A model generated the notes under the pieces. It saw nothing but the letters and a program-made list of their open reading frames with translations. It made no database searches and had not been told where the DNA came from. The translations under genes were made by a program, and so were the position numbers. From Macquaria australasica (taxonomy: Eukaryota; Chordata; Actinopteri; Centrarchiformes; Percichthyidae), in contig SEMN01000053.1 in NCBI GenBank assembly GCA_005408345.1, forward strand, positions 310,001-374,000: DNA of 64,000 bases. The letters run 5' to 3'. Position 1 is the first letter of the stretch. Each line of letters starts with the position of its first letter. Below are positions 39,357 to 52,600 of the stretch, piece by piece.

Positions 39357-39658
39357 AGGGCTGCAACTAAAGATTATTGTTGATTAGTTTATTATTTACT
39401 TTATTATGCAGTTAATTGAATGACCATTTACTCTCTAAAATGTCAGAAAACAGTAAAAAAAAAAAAATGCCCATCACATTTTCGCAGAGGCTAAGGTGAG
39501 GTCTTCAAGTTGCTTATTTTAATTATTTATTTTTTTGTAACATTTAAGGAGCTTAAACCAGCTGTTTGGCATTTGTGCTTGATAAATGACTTCAACAATT
39601 GAATAGCTGACGATTAATTTTCTGTTGATTAATTAGTCAATAAATCATTTCAGCTCTT
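39357..39658. repeat. fish MITE-like repeat (AGGGCTGCAACTAA ... TTCAGCTCT)
   Basis: It starts AGGGCTGCAACTAA and ends with AATCATTTCAGCTCT, which are diverged inverted ends. In between lie TAAAATGTCAGAAAA and GATTAATT words that I recognise from a very common short repeat of fish genomes. No coding capacity. It lies less than 300 bases upstream of the first coding exon of baz2b. Confidence 0.65.
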
Positions 39659-39951
39659 ATACCATCACAATACAATACCTCACAAAGTCAATAAACAAAA
39701 TCATTGAATTATTGACCTTATTTGTTGTGATAGTGGAAAACGCGTTGCTTTCACGAATGTCGTTTCAGAGACTGAGTCCTACACATTGAGACATCAGGGG
39801 GTAAAATCCAGTATTGACAGTAATTCAGATGTGTGTCGGAGAGAAACTCGGTCTCAGTGGGGTTTGTGGCATGAGTGGGTTTTTTTTTTTTTTGTCCCCT
39901 TCTTTTCTCCTCTTGCATCTTTAAGTGTTGACTGCATTGTGTTTGACAGAT

Positions 39952-42900
39952 ATGGAGTTTGGAGAGCGGCTGGCCTCCCCATCAGCCCCGTCCTCCCTTC
40001 ACATGGCCTCCTCTTCTGCCAGCTCCTCCCATGCTCCACCCCAGACACCCTCCACCAAGTGCAGACCGGCCCCGAGCCCCACAGGCACCTCCCCTCTCAC
40101 CACCTGTGGTACGCGTGTATAGACACACACACAGACACACACACACACAGACAGACAGACAGTACTTGGATGTGCACATAAGATCAAATATGACTAAAAA
40201 TTATTTGTTTTGATGTCTTATTTTGTTTCAAGTCAATATATTTTATCATGAGGTTGAGAAATTATTTTCAGTAGGTTAAAGTATGAGTGTGCAGTGCTGC
40301 AAACAGCATTAATGGTCACCCACAAAACAGCCTTAAATTCCCAAGCTATTAAGAAATGTAAATTAATGCACCATTCTGACTGACTTTACAATCGGTCTGC
40401 CTTTATTATTATTCTTTAACTAAGCTTCCACACGAACATTTCAGAGGAAATAATTAAGAAGAGGCAAATCTATTTGGAGGGGCTGTCCAACAAAATTTTG
40501 TGGAAAACACTGAATTAAGATTGTACAACAATAAGGGGGCTTAACTTAAGACACCTTCTCCCAGTTGATTGGAATGGAAAGGTTGTTGAATTACTGAATG
40601 CCAACAATTAAAAAGCTTTGTATGCCCTTGTGGATGTCTTTTGACAACCTTTAGCTCCAGTTTATCCTGCATGATTTGACATGTCTGTCAGCCTCACAGT
40701 GTGCATGCAGCCGCCAACATCCTCTTGTTTTCTCTGAATACTAATTGTGGTCAAAGCCATTATGCATTGAGCAGCAGTGATGCATAAGCTGTCAGATTAC
40801 CCCTGACCACAAAATAATGTGCAAATTTACATACCGTGGTTTGTGATTTTTTTTTTTCCCCTTCATGATAAGATGCCCCAAAAAGTAGTGTGTTTTTTTT
40901 GTCATGCTATCACAATGAAGAACACATTAAAGACATTCTTATAAATTATTCATTTTCAGACCCCCACACCAAACGTGCACAGAAATTTCCAAGATAATTT
41001 ATTTTGGACTGAATACTAAATGCTGAAAGCACATTGGCACCTCTGAAGTCACACCGCTGTTCGAGTATCAAGTAAATTAAGTTCTTTCAAGAGATTTCAT
41101 ATCCCCTGTAGGAAGAAGAAGAAAGATATCACACAACCAGTGATGGTAACACCCCTTTGAATAGAATCATACTCCAGCTTTCATATTCTTAAAAGCTTTG
41201 TAATTGCTTTAACTACGTGAGGTGAAACATTTTTATGCAGCACCTCATAGTGAATTTAACATAGTAAGTAAGAACAAGTGTCTGATTCCGTATTGGCATC
41301 TGAAAAAAGGCATGACCTGGTTATTTTAAAGAAGTTGGTGAAATATTTCACAGTTAAGTAGGAGTACATTATATAACGCCAAGGCTAAAACCTTAGCAGA
41401 CTCTTAAAGAATAAAGCCGGTGTTGTTTTAGGGTGTCTAGCTTCACTGTCACGTCAGTTAAATTGCACAATTACTGACTTATATACTATATATTACTCAT
41501 ATATTTGAAGCACATTTTAATAAAGTACCTTTTCAGTTCATTTTTACTGAGGTTAATTAGAATTGCTGTTAGGGCTTATAGTTTTGATATATAAACGGTT
41601 ACAGACATAAGAGTATAAACCAAAGTAAATAAAAGTATTGGCCAGATGGTGAAATAATTTCTATTAAACATTAGTAAATTGATCAACGAATCGTAGCCAT
41701 GTCCTGTCACTGCAGTAGGACAACATAGAATCAGACACAGTGTTTAGCCTAGTTAGCTTTGCATTTACAGAGAACAAATCAACTGGGCTCATTCCTGCAC
41801 AGCTCTGGGTTCTTAATGAAAATGAGGTATTGGATCTAGTTAATAAGGCTAGACTGGTTTCTCTGATAGAAATAGTCTTGATAACAAACACTGGATATAT
41901 TGCCCTTAGCTGTTGTAAAAGGAACAGGTCAACTTGGCATCAGTAGCTCAGTCTTTTATTTTAGAGTACTTTCAGCAGGTCCTTTTTTCCCTTCCTTCCT
42001 TCCTTCCTTCCTTCCTTCTTTCTTTCATTTATTCATTTTCTTACGTATTTATTAACAGTGGTAATGCAGTAATAATTTGGTTTGTTCTAATTTTCTAAAT
42101 ATGAGTAGGGGTGTTAGACCCTGAATCATTCATAGTTATCACTACAATTGGATTCTCAGACTCAGCAGACGGCTGTGTCTCTTATTTGCTGAAGCGATTT
42201 TGAACAGAACAAGCAGAATCCACAGCTTTGTCTTCAGTTTTACTCCACTTTTTCTTTTCTTTTGAAGCATAAAATATGGTCTTAATTGGTCCTTAATGAT
42301 ATCATGGTATTAACAGCTGATGAGTTTAGAAATTATATGTTAAATCTATTGTTGTGCATTGTACATGTACTGTATATGTAAATAGAATATCTAGAGAGAC
42401 GTCTTTCTGGATAGCGTGATTAACTGATGAATTCATATATTAATCAATAGATTATATTTTAAGCGTTCTTCTAACTGTGTCCTTTGTTCTCCAGGCCATA
42501 TGCTCCAGATAACGGGGGATGAACGTTTAAATATGTCTGGCAGCTCCAATGGTTTTCCTTTAGTCAGCCATCCAGCTTTTGGGCTCTACACATCAAGTTC
42601 AGGCTGCTCTGAGTTCGGAGGCCTAGGAAGTCTGGGTTTGTCTGCCTTGGCTGCTCATTCCCAGTTTGGTACATTTCCAGGTAGGGAAGCACAAGGTTCC
42701 TATCAATCCTCCCACTAAAAATTGTGATATTGACATGATATTTTATGTCAAAAGTAACTAAAGACGTTCTCAGCAATATCCGATTGTATGCTTTTTAAGT
42801 GATATCATCACACCCAGCACAAAGTAAATGGACATTTTAAAAAGCAGGTGCTGTTTCAGATGAATGCTGCTCTTGGGGAACTGTTGCAGCTGTTACATGT

Positions 42901-43699
42901 CTTGTGCATGAGGGGAATCTTTGCAGCTATTCCACCAGATGACCTCTGCTTTAACTTTTCAAATCTCAGTATACAGGAATGACATCACAGTCAGTGGAAT
43001 GCACTTGTTATCAATGCAAAGCTATATTTTGAACTGAGTGATTAGTACTGTCAACAGGTTGGATAAAGCGTGCTCTTATAACATGTTGTCAGATTGGATT
43101 CTCTGCATATCTACATAGAGTGGCTACTTATGCCTAACTGTACACTATCGCTCCCCCACTCCAGACTGGTGGCGGCCATCTGAAGCACATACCAGAGGAG
43201 CAGCAGCCTTCTTCCCTCCTTTTCTGGGTCTGCATCCTGTATTTGCATCAACCTTCAAGAGCCATGATCCAGTTCACTTGCAGTCACGTACCTCAGGTAA
43301 AAAAAGAGCTAGCTCCTGCCTAAAGTTATACATATTGTAGTAGTTTAGGGCAAAGCAAAGAGGCTCTACAAAGAATCATTCCATGAGTGAACATGTTTTT
43401 GTTTATCATTAAAATGCCGACATTGTTAACATCACATAATGACTTGCTGTCCTCCTAATGTGCTTGTTCTCATGAGCAACCATCTAAAGAAGTTCACACT
43501 GCCAGTTTCTGTAGGTGCAATTGGAACAGTGAATGGTAGGAGTGCTTCTTCTCCTACTGGAAACTCTGCTGTGAACACCAGTTCATTTCCAACAAAGGGA
43601 AACACGGAGAAAACAAAAGCCAACAGCAGTCGGAGTCAAAAGAGCAGTCAGGACCTGGGCCAACTGCACCAGAAGACCAGTCAGAAAACAAAAGAAAAG
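39952..43699 (+). CDS. baz2b: baz2b coding exons 1-4: N-terminal conserved start and Ser-rich region
   Basis: Exon 1 39950-40108 (coding from 39952), exon 2 42495-42680, exon 3 43165-43296, exon 4 43515-43699. Junction phases 1,1,1,0 match. Residues 1-52 are Ser/Pro/Thr-rich. Exon 2 carries the BAZ2B signature FPLVSHPAFGLYTSSSG followed by SEFGGLGSLG, almost the same as in human. Exon 3 encodes WWRPSEAHTRGAAAFFPPFLG, also typical of BAZ2B and probably a short binding motif. Exon 4 is a low-complexity Ser/Lys/Gln linker. This region is thought to be mostly disordered. Confidence 0.9.
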
Positions 43700-46600
43700 G
43701 TTAATACAATACACTGCATGAAAACTCACTTCACTGTTCTGTTGTTCCTGGCACCCTCCCCCCTGTTTTGCATGATTAAGAAATGCAGATTTTTATTATT
43801 ATTTAGAAACCCAACAAAAGACCACTTGAGACCTCCAGCATGAGTGGCAGCCAATCTGGATCATTGTCAGATAGCTCCAGTGATGGTGAGGAGAGCAGCA
43901 GTGATCCTGATGACATGGAGGAGGAAGAGGAGGAGGAGGACAATGATGAAGATGAGGATGATCAGAGCAATGACAGTGAGGACTCTGATTCAGAAAAAGA
44001 CCGTCGAGTGAAAAGGAAAGGCAAGGTAAGCGTCTCTAACTCAAGCGTCTGGTGTTTGTTTAAATACCCAGCAGCATACCCAGTTTTAAAAATCAGTGGA
44101 CACCATTTTTATTGTCAATAACGGTTTAAAAAGCTTGAAAAAAAGATTTTCTTTTTTTTTAGTTTCTTTTCAGAATAATGCATGAAAGCAAATTGATGAA
44201 AACTTAAAAAGAAGTTATTTTGTAAGGTTTTGTGTCCCTGTGTAAAACGATTTTCTGTTTAGTAAATGTTACTTGGATTGTCAAAAGCAGCCATGGTGGT
44301 GGGTGGCAAACTGGATGTATGTGCTAGCTGACAGAGCTGCCACTGTGAGACTCTCTCAGTAGGAGCTGACATGACATGCTGTCTTCTCCCCATTTTCCTC
44401 ATCCTCCTACTCAGCGGCTGACACAGAACACTTCTGAGAGTAAAAAGAAGAGACCTTGCTCTACTGATGGAAATACATCTCTAGACAGTCTTCGTGACAT
44501 TGTTCCTTTGACTTCCTCGTTCCGCCTCCAGTCCTCTTCTCATCCCGCTGGCCTGCCACAGTCTGCAGCTCTGTTCCTCCAGAGCTCCAGGACTGCAGAG
44601 GAGGAAGGCCAGCAGCACATCAGTGTCATCCAGGCTACAGGGTCGGCAACCGGCAGCAGTCCCCGAGCACAGTCCCACAGGGAGGCCTCCCCTCTGCCCT
44701 CCAGGTCCTCACCCAACCCCATGTCCTTCTCCAACTCACCTAAACACTTACCTCCTTCCACCTCACCAAAGCACTTCTCTCATTTGTCCTCACCAAAGCA
44801 CAGCTCTGTCTCCTCCTCTCCCAAACCTCTGGCTCTCTTTTCCCCATCGAAGCCCCTGTCTCTGTGCTCATCACCCAAGTCTCTCTCCCTCTCCTCTTTA
44901 CCCAAACCACCAACGAACCTTCCGGATGAAAGATCGTTACACTTGAACAGTTTTACATTGAAACAGGTGAGTTATATTTAGTATTCACATTACCTGCATT
45001 GAAGCTGATTTTTTTTTTCTGAATACTACCTAAGGCGCAAAAAACAAATTACTGTAATGAAACAAACGTATTTCTCATCCTCTTTTGCAATAGAAAGAGC
45101 TCTGATTTTATTCATTGTCCATCATTGTTTCTGTCATGAAATAAATAAAAATCAGTGGGTTCCCACATCCCAAAGGGCAACAGAAAATGAATGCTTATAG
45201 ACTATTATCAGGGCTTTTATTTTACTGCATGTGAGTCTGACCGCTACATGACTAGAAGTGACAATGCATTTAGCTCTACTGGGAATACTTCACAAAATTG
45301 ACAAGCAATTAGCTCTGTTATGCTTTGGGATGTTTGTTATCAAGAGAGAGAAATCGGTCTCTTTTAAAGGACTCTGTTATTGTCACCATTTTGAAAAGGA
45401 GGGAAAATGTAGCAGTCTATAACAAGAGGGTTTTAATTCATATCATGGTGGTACATTAAATAGAGGCTTTTGATTGCCAGAGTATAACAATAGCAACAAA
45501 TACAAGATGACAGCTAAAGTCGCACAATGGCACTAAGCCAAACAATTTGAAAATATTTTCCACAGCAGCCTTTTTTTTTCTTTACTGTTGTTGACAGGCT
45601 TAAGCCTGCTCTTCATTGTCCTTGTCTCTTATTACACCTTAAATTCCTTCATTCACAGCCCACAGCAATGTAATGTGAGTGACAGTTTGTGTAATTACTT
45701 CCTTTGTTTTTCTTTGTTTCCCTTTTCATTTTTATCTATGAAGCCCCTCCATTCGAAGGACTCTGTGAAGCAAGCTTTCTCTCTGCAGCCTAAGAGCCAG
45801 AACTGGTATAAAAGTCAAAAGTCTCCATCCTCTTCATCGTTGCTGACACCGCATAAACATTCGTCAGATATGTTGAGCAGTCATTTACTGTCTCTCCCAC
45901 ACAGCAATGATACCAGTCTGTTCCTAAACCACCACCCTAATGAAGTGATCCACAGCGCAGTTCAGGATGCCCCCTTGGCCCTCATCACCAAACCCCGCAG
46001 CCAGAACAGCACCCCCACTAGCAGGCCCCTCCTGGCGGCCACCAGCCCTCCCTATCCCATGCCCATCAACTTGAGCACTGGCACCAAGGAGATGTCGGGC
46101 AGCTCTGCTTCCCCACTTAAGTCTTCTGCCTCATCAGGTCTTGCTCACAGACCAAGGAAGACTAAGACTCCCAAGCCTCTGCATGCAGGAAAGAGCCTCT
46201 CTAAAACCTCGTCCTGTCCACCTGTAGACTTGGTCAGAAGCAGCGAGTCTGATATCCACAGCAGCAAGGACTCGGACGATTCTTTCGGAGATGACTACGA
46301 TGATGATGATGAAGACGATGAAGACGATATTGAGGATGAAGATTCCGGCAGTAGCCTATCAGGTTAGATTAAACAGACCTTTCTTTAATTTAATAAAGAA
46401 ATACAATTGATAATGTAACATGTTAATGCAGATATAAGCCGTTAGATGAAGTTTCTTCTAGAAATTAGCAGTGCTCTCTGTGGTTTGGGTGTGAGAAGAA
46501 TGCTAATTAGGGTATAATTTTGCGCTCTCCCTGTTTCACGCTGTCACGCTGGAATCCCCTACAGAGTCGGAGAGCAATCTGGAAAGCGACTCTGATGGCT

Positions 46601-49600
46601 CCGAGGATGATATGAAGGAGCGCGGTGAGACAGAAGCAGATAGCGATGCAGAAAGGACCCCTGTGAAACTCGCTAAAGCGTCCTTGTCTTCTCACAAGTC
46701 CTCCTCGAACCTCTCAGCCAACTGCTCCCTGCTCAACCTGCAGATCATCAAGCCTCCTAGTTTACCCAGTAGCCTACTCACCCCTGCCGCAGTGACCAGC
46801 TCAGGGGCACTGAATAACCACAGCACCCTATCGCCAGCCGTCACATTCGCCACACTGCCAGGTAATCTGTGTTTGCCGAAAGACCAAATACACCCACAAC
46901 CTACAATACAGCTTCAATTCACAATTTAACAAGATACTTTAACGTGTGATTCAGGCTTCAGGAAAGTGTTACTCACTCGGATAACAAAGCAGGATCATGA
47001 CCAAAGTCAGCATGGTATTTTTGTATTGTTGGTAGTCCAGGCTTTTATGTTCTCCCTCCTTTTTGCTTATTCAGACTATCCAACCTTTCAGTGGAAAAGG
47101 ACACTTACTTTTCCAGTATTAAAACATGGATGTACATTTCTCAATAGTTCCAGGTTAAGATGAGCTCTCTGGAAGAAATTGGTTACGTCATTATTTTGTT
47201 GGCCCTCAGCAGCTTTTGCTTTAATAACCCAAGCAGATGCTATATATATCTGATACCGCATGAGTCACGGAGCATATTACATTACTAACAGAGCCGGATT
47301 CTGACTCCATAACGGGAAAATATTTATTTATTGTTCCATTTAGTTCTTCTATGGAGTAATAGAAGAATCATGTCACAGCTGTATGTGAATTACTCTTGAT
47401 TTCTTAAAGACACATAAGGAACTGTATTTTTTACACTACCAGTACTACAACCACTGAACTGTCATGGCGGCCGTGAGGCTTGTCGCTGTACAAGCTCTGT
47501 TCTTGTGTTTTGCACTTCTTATGTGTCAAAAGGTCTGAATTGTTTGTCTAATATTTTATGTTGACGTCCATGCATATGGGGTGTTGCTGACCCTGAATTG
47601 AGCTAACCCACTATGCTGTACCAAAAACAAATTCCCCTGGCCCTGCTCGTATGGTCATTTATGTGAGGTCATGTGAAGTAAAGTTTGCCATTTAATATAT
47701 ATAAAACAACTATTTACAATAAATTGAGATGTCTAACAGGGTCAAGGTTGGAGGTTTTATATTTGCAGTAATATGCCCACCCCCCACCCCACCCCTTATT
47801 TTGTGTGGTGGATATATCTGTAAACATGGCAGGTTTGTGGATTTGCTCGGGTCCCCCTGGAGGTGTGAAAAGCGCTGAGTCATTTCTCCTGTTTTCTAGG
47901 ATCGGGGAAGAGGAGGAGAGTAACGGATGAGAGAGTTTTGCGGTTGCCTCTTGAGTTTGGGTGAGATATTGTGCATGCACTTCATATTAAAAGAAGAAAC
48001 ACACAAATGTTTTATTGTCCATTTGTCCTTACTGTTACACTTCCTGCATTGTTTGTGTTTATGCAATTGGTGTTATGAAGGGCTGACAAGTGACCTTTCC
48101 TAAAAGGTCACCTGCGGTCATCTTTACTTTGTGGAGCAGCACGAGACGCATGATCACCCACAGCAAACATTATCATATCTCCGGGTTTGACACATACAAC
48201 AGACAATAAGTTGTGTTTTAGAAAATTTTAATTGAACTTGAAAATGAATAAGAAACACTCAAGTACTGTCATTACACTGTGAGCAAGATATTTATCTGTC
48301 ATCTGTAGTTGGGGCAGATCCACGTGTAAAAGTGGGTAACTGAATATGAAATCGGGCAAGAATGTGCTCAGACTATTTTCCCAGGGTAAATACTGTAAAT
48401 GTTAAAAAAAAAAAAAGAAAAAAGTACAGCTGGATTTCCTGATTTGAGGACAGTGACGTCTTCATCAAGAGCCAAGTAGGAGTAGACCACAAAAAGACAT
48501 CCTTCCCTTCCTGTTAGGGGCCTTAAAAACCCCAGTCTTGAGCAGTAGGTCATAGTGGGCAGGAAATGAAATGAGGCCCAGCAGTTCAGCATCAAGGGGT
48601 TAATTGCATCCAGCCTCAACGCAGACATGCAACATTAGCAGCTCCCTGCCCACAAATTCTGCAGCCTTGGATCAGTGCGCCTTTCATCTTCTAGGGATGT
48701 TTTTCATCAGCAGGTTCACAGGAAACAGAGGCCACAAGACTGTATATCAGCCCCCAGCCGCTGCTCTGTCTGGGATAACAGTCTACATGTCTTTTCAGTA
48801 AGCCATGGCTGCTCTCCAGCGGAGCTCATGGGAACTGAGGGGTTGCCCCACTTGGCCCATGGCCATTTGGGAGTGTGATTACTGCAAGGGTCAGAGGACG
48901 TCAAGGCCACAGACTACCCAATACACCGCTGTACAGACATCATTTACATAGTGTACCTCCTTGCTTGCAGAGGATGATATGCATCTGTCCCTACACTGAC
49001 ACTAGAACTGGAGCAGGGAACTTTTATGAGAGAAACATTCAGCTTATAGAATATGTATTAATGATGAATGAATACAGCTTGTACAGTGGTTATGATATTG
49101 TTCGTGTATCAACTATGCAGTTCCTTGTATGTACTATTTCTGCACATTTCTTTATTCCTCAGGTGGCAGAGAGAGACCCGAATCAGGACTGTGGCAGGTC
49201 GTCTACAAGGAGAAGTCGTTTACTTTGCTCCATGTGGGAAGAAGCTGCGTCAGTATCCTGATGTAATGAAGGTGAATCTACAATATGCTGCTTTATTTTA
49301 TGGAAAGTAGATTTAAAGCCTTGAATGATTGCACATGCTCACTGCGTCAGTATAGCATTATGTAATTACCTTCAGGTGGGAAATGATGGTGATTGACTAG
49401 TTAATATGGCTGAAAGTTCTTACCAATGCTTTAGTTAATATGCATTATTCTTTTGTCTGCAGTACTTACTCCGGAATGGAATAACTGAAATCTCACGGGA
49501 TAACTTCAGCTTCAGTACAAAAATTAAAGTTGGTGACTTCTATGAAGCCAGAGAAGGACCAGAGGTAAATGTTTCTACTTGTTTTTGTAGGCAGCTACAT

Positions 49601-52600
49601 GAAAGGTCATGTGATAGGCAACTATTGCATGACCTTTCATCATAGTATACTAATTATTTAGAATCCATATTTAGTTTCTTCACTGAAGGATGTCGACATG
49701 GATTCTGCGCAAATGTGCCATTTAATCATAGATGGAAAAGTAAAATAATATATAATGTAATATATATTTCAATCTATCATTTTAGTCATATGATCTATGC
49801 CTGCTTTAAAGCTGCAATTTGTAATTGATGAAAGTGCACTGCTAGAAATTACAATGCCCACATCTGTTTGTTTTAAAAACATTGTGTTAAAGAGAAATGA
49901 AACAGTTACACCCACACTGTAGTAGAGACCAAAGCATATAAATTAACATACCTGCTCAGTTTTTTTTATATTAAATGAAAAATGTATTTAAAATAAAGTT
50001 TAAGCATGAAAAATAGTCTGCTGTTGTTTAAATGCAGGAAAAGTACAAATAAATACATAAAATCTGTAAGTTACAGCAATGAGTAGATAATCAGTCTAGC
50101 CATTTTTTTTGTTTGGTTTGTTGATTTTAAGCCGTCTTTCTTATTCGTCTAATGCCCCAGGGTTTACGGTGGTTCTTGCTGCCGGAGGAGGACATCGCTC
50201 CCACTATCATAGCGATGGATGGGAGACGCAGCCGTTGCACAAAGTCTGAGCACCAGCCGACAGGTGATGGTACGGGGGCCAGAAAGTGGAAGACTCATCC
50301 TCTTAATATTGGTGAAAATAACCTCCAAGATGTCAGTGATGCCAAGCTGCTACGCAAACTGGAGGCTCAAGGTCAGTGTACATCTCTGTCTCAGTGGCAC
50401 CAGTTCAATAGAAAATCAACCATTAAATACCAACAGCTATTGGCTATATATTGTATCAATTATTTTTGTTTAGTGGTTTGGTGCATTTATCTTTTTTGTA
50501 AGGATAATTGGCCAACTGGAGATAAAGCGATGTCACTTCCTGGTAAAAACCATCTTAGAAGATATTGGTTTCTTGATAGGCCATATTGCCATTATTGCAC
50601 ATAAAAACAGTAGCTTGTTGCAAAAACGGCAGGCATTTTCTCTGGAGGTTGTTGAGAAGGATTTGGGCAAGTGTAAGAGTATCTGCGGGTCAGTTCTTCG
50701 TTTAAAGTTTTTAACTCAATATGGTCTGTGAACATATTTCATCATGTTGTAGAAATAGCTCGACAGGCTGCTCAGATCAAAATGATGAGAAAACTTGAGA
50801 AGCAGGCCATGGCGCAAGCTGCCAAGGAGGCAAGGAAGCAACAAGGTAAACAGCTGCTGTCTAGTCAGACTCTTCTCCAACACTACATCATGCGCTGTGT
50901 CCAAGCCTAATTTGTTTGTCTTCCAGCAAAAATGGCTGCAGAGGAGAGGCGGAAAAAGAGGGAGCAGATGAAGATTCTTAAACAGCAGGTAAGGGGTTTT
51001 TCTTTGCGTGCATTGTTTAATTTTCCATGCAAAGCTTCATAACTATCTGCAGCTGCTCTGTTCATATTCAGAGTTTGTGTGCTCCAAGGTGAAAAGGTTT
51101 TAAGCACAGTTGAATTGCTTTTGAAAATTCTACAAGGAAGTTGCTATCCTTCAAAATGCTGCACCTTCCTCATCTGCATAGACCCACTGTACTTCTTCAC
51201 ACCCCCTCCCCCCACCACTCTATAACATGCATGACTTAACAGTTAATTTATTTGATCTTGCCCTCATCCTTTTACCAGGAGAAGATCAAGCGCATTCAGC
51301 AAATTCGTGTGGAGAAAGAACTCCGTGCACAGCAAATTCTCGAGGTTCGTCCTGAAAGTTATTGCAGAAACATTCTAAAACACTTCCTTTCTGCTGTTGA
51401 TAGGGTTTTTAAAAAACCCAACCAAAAGCTATTCCTAAATTATGTGGTCCCACTTTTCGTCACATCTAGTGAGTACATGTGACTAATGCTTAATTGGTTT
51501 TTTGCAAAAGTGCCATTGAATATGAAAATCTCCTCAGACCGTGATGGAGCTTAATACAAAATACAGTATTTCATTAAGTAAGAGGTGGCCCAGAGTTTAC
51601 CATGGCTAGGTGAAATACCTATTTAGCATTCCCTCACTAATAGAAGCTGTAAAGTATTTTAGCTTTTTATAAATCAAATTTCAGTTGACACGCTTGGCAA
51701 GCGGCTCTTAACAGGATTTTGTTGGGGCTATAATTACTGATAGAAATTTTGCTTAATTTATTCTCGCTGCCTGCTGGTGTTTCATAATAACTACAGCCAC
51801 TTTGTCTTTCAGTGTTAATGGGAGGAAATAATCATCTCATTGCTCAAGATTTCAGTGTGTGAGATTTTAATTTATCAGTGAGCCACTGGCTCTCTTTAGC
51901 TTTCTGTGGAATATTTTCCATTGACGGCATCAAGTGCTAAACAGATTGGTAAAAAAGCAATCTATCAAACTTAGACATAATATTAACACTTAATTAATAT
52001 TTCTTTAACAAACCCGGTTTCTATGTATTTTATACATTTAAGATCATTTTCCTACAATAGTCCTTTATTATTTTCACTTGATGATTTTAATCTAGAAAAT
52101 TATCTTGGCTGATTTTCATTGATCAGAATTTGCTGCCCGAATCATATGTTCATTAATTCAAAGCTTTCCTGTGGTGTATGTGTACTGTATGTGTTTTAAA
52201 TGAGATGCATGACCTGGTTTGCATGTGCAGGCAAAAAGAAGGAAGAAAGAAGAAGCAGCCAATGCAAAAATATTGGAGGCTGAGAAGCGAAACAAGGTGA
52301 GTAAGATGACATTTAAGAACAAACTGTGTGTGTGTGTGTAAACTGTTGCTTCTAGTCTCAAACTGCTTAAAACACAAGTCAGTCTGATTGTTCAACTGCC
52401 ACAAATGTCCCTCATGCCCCTGACTCTCGATCTTTTGCTCCTGCTTGTCTGCAGTTTAATGTTTTTGCTCCATTGTACTGCAAAAGAAATTTTCTTTGCC
52501 TTGGTTAATCACTGTGTTTTAAAAAAAAAAAAAAAAAAAAAATGGAGGTTGGATCACCTCACTGCATTCTACATGTATCCGTTAAATGTTTTCACATTAG

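Larger units (their letters stand above)
21431..39949 (+). other. baz2b: baz2b intron 2 (18.5 kb)
   Basis: The largest gap in the window. No exon pair with consistent frame, splice sites and a known protein family was seen on either strand. It contains microsatellites (23024-23046 GT; 24541-24720 TA/CTAT; 28566-28605 GT-rich; 38367-38388 GT) and three transposon-derived repeats near its 3' end (36434-36720, 38579-39302, 39357-39658). Much of 25800-36400 is non-repetitive AT-rich DNA with motifs such as ATGCAAAT (near 29904), the sort of stretch where developmental enhancers can hide; this is not demonstrable from sequence alone. Confidence 0.5.
40109..42494 (+). other. baz2b: baz2b intron after coding exon 1
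   Basis: About 2.4 kb of AT-rich sequence without exon signals. It opens with a CA/GACA microsatellite and contains a CTTC tract near its 3' end. Open frames at 41664-41891 and 41740-41946 are overlapping chance frames on opposite strands. Confidence 0.6.

Noticed and set aside
45588..45743. In-frame upstream extension of baz2b exon 7
   Set aside because: Hydrophobic sequence unlike BAZ2B, following a T-rich tract, with a usable acceptor exactly where similarity begins; intron read-through.
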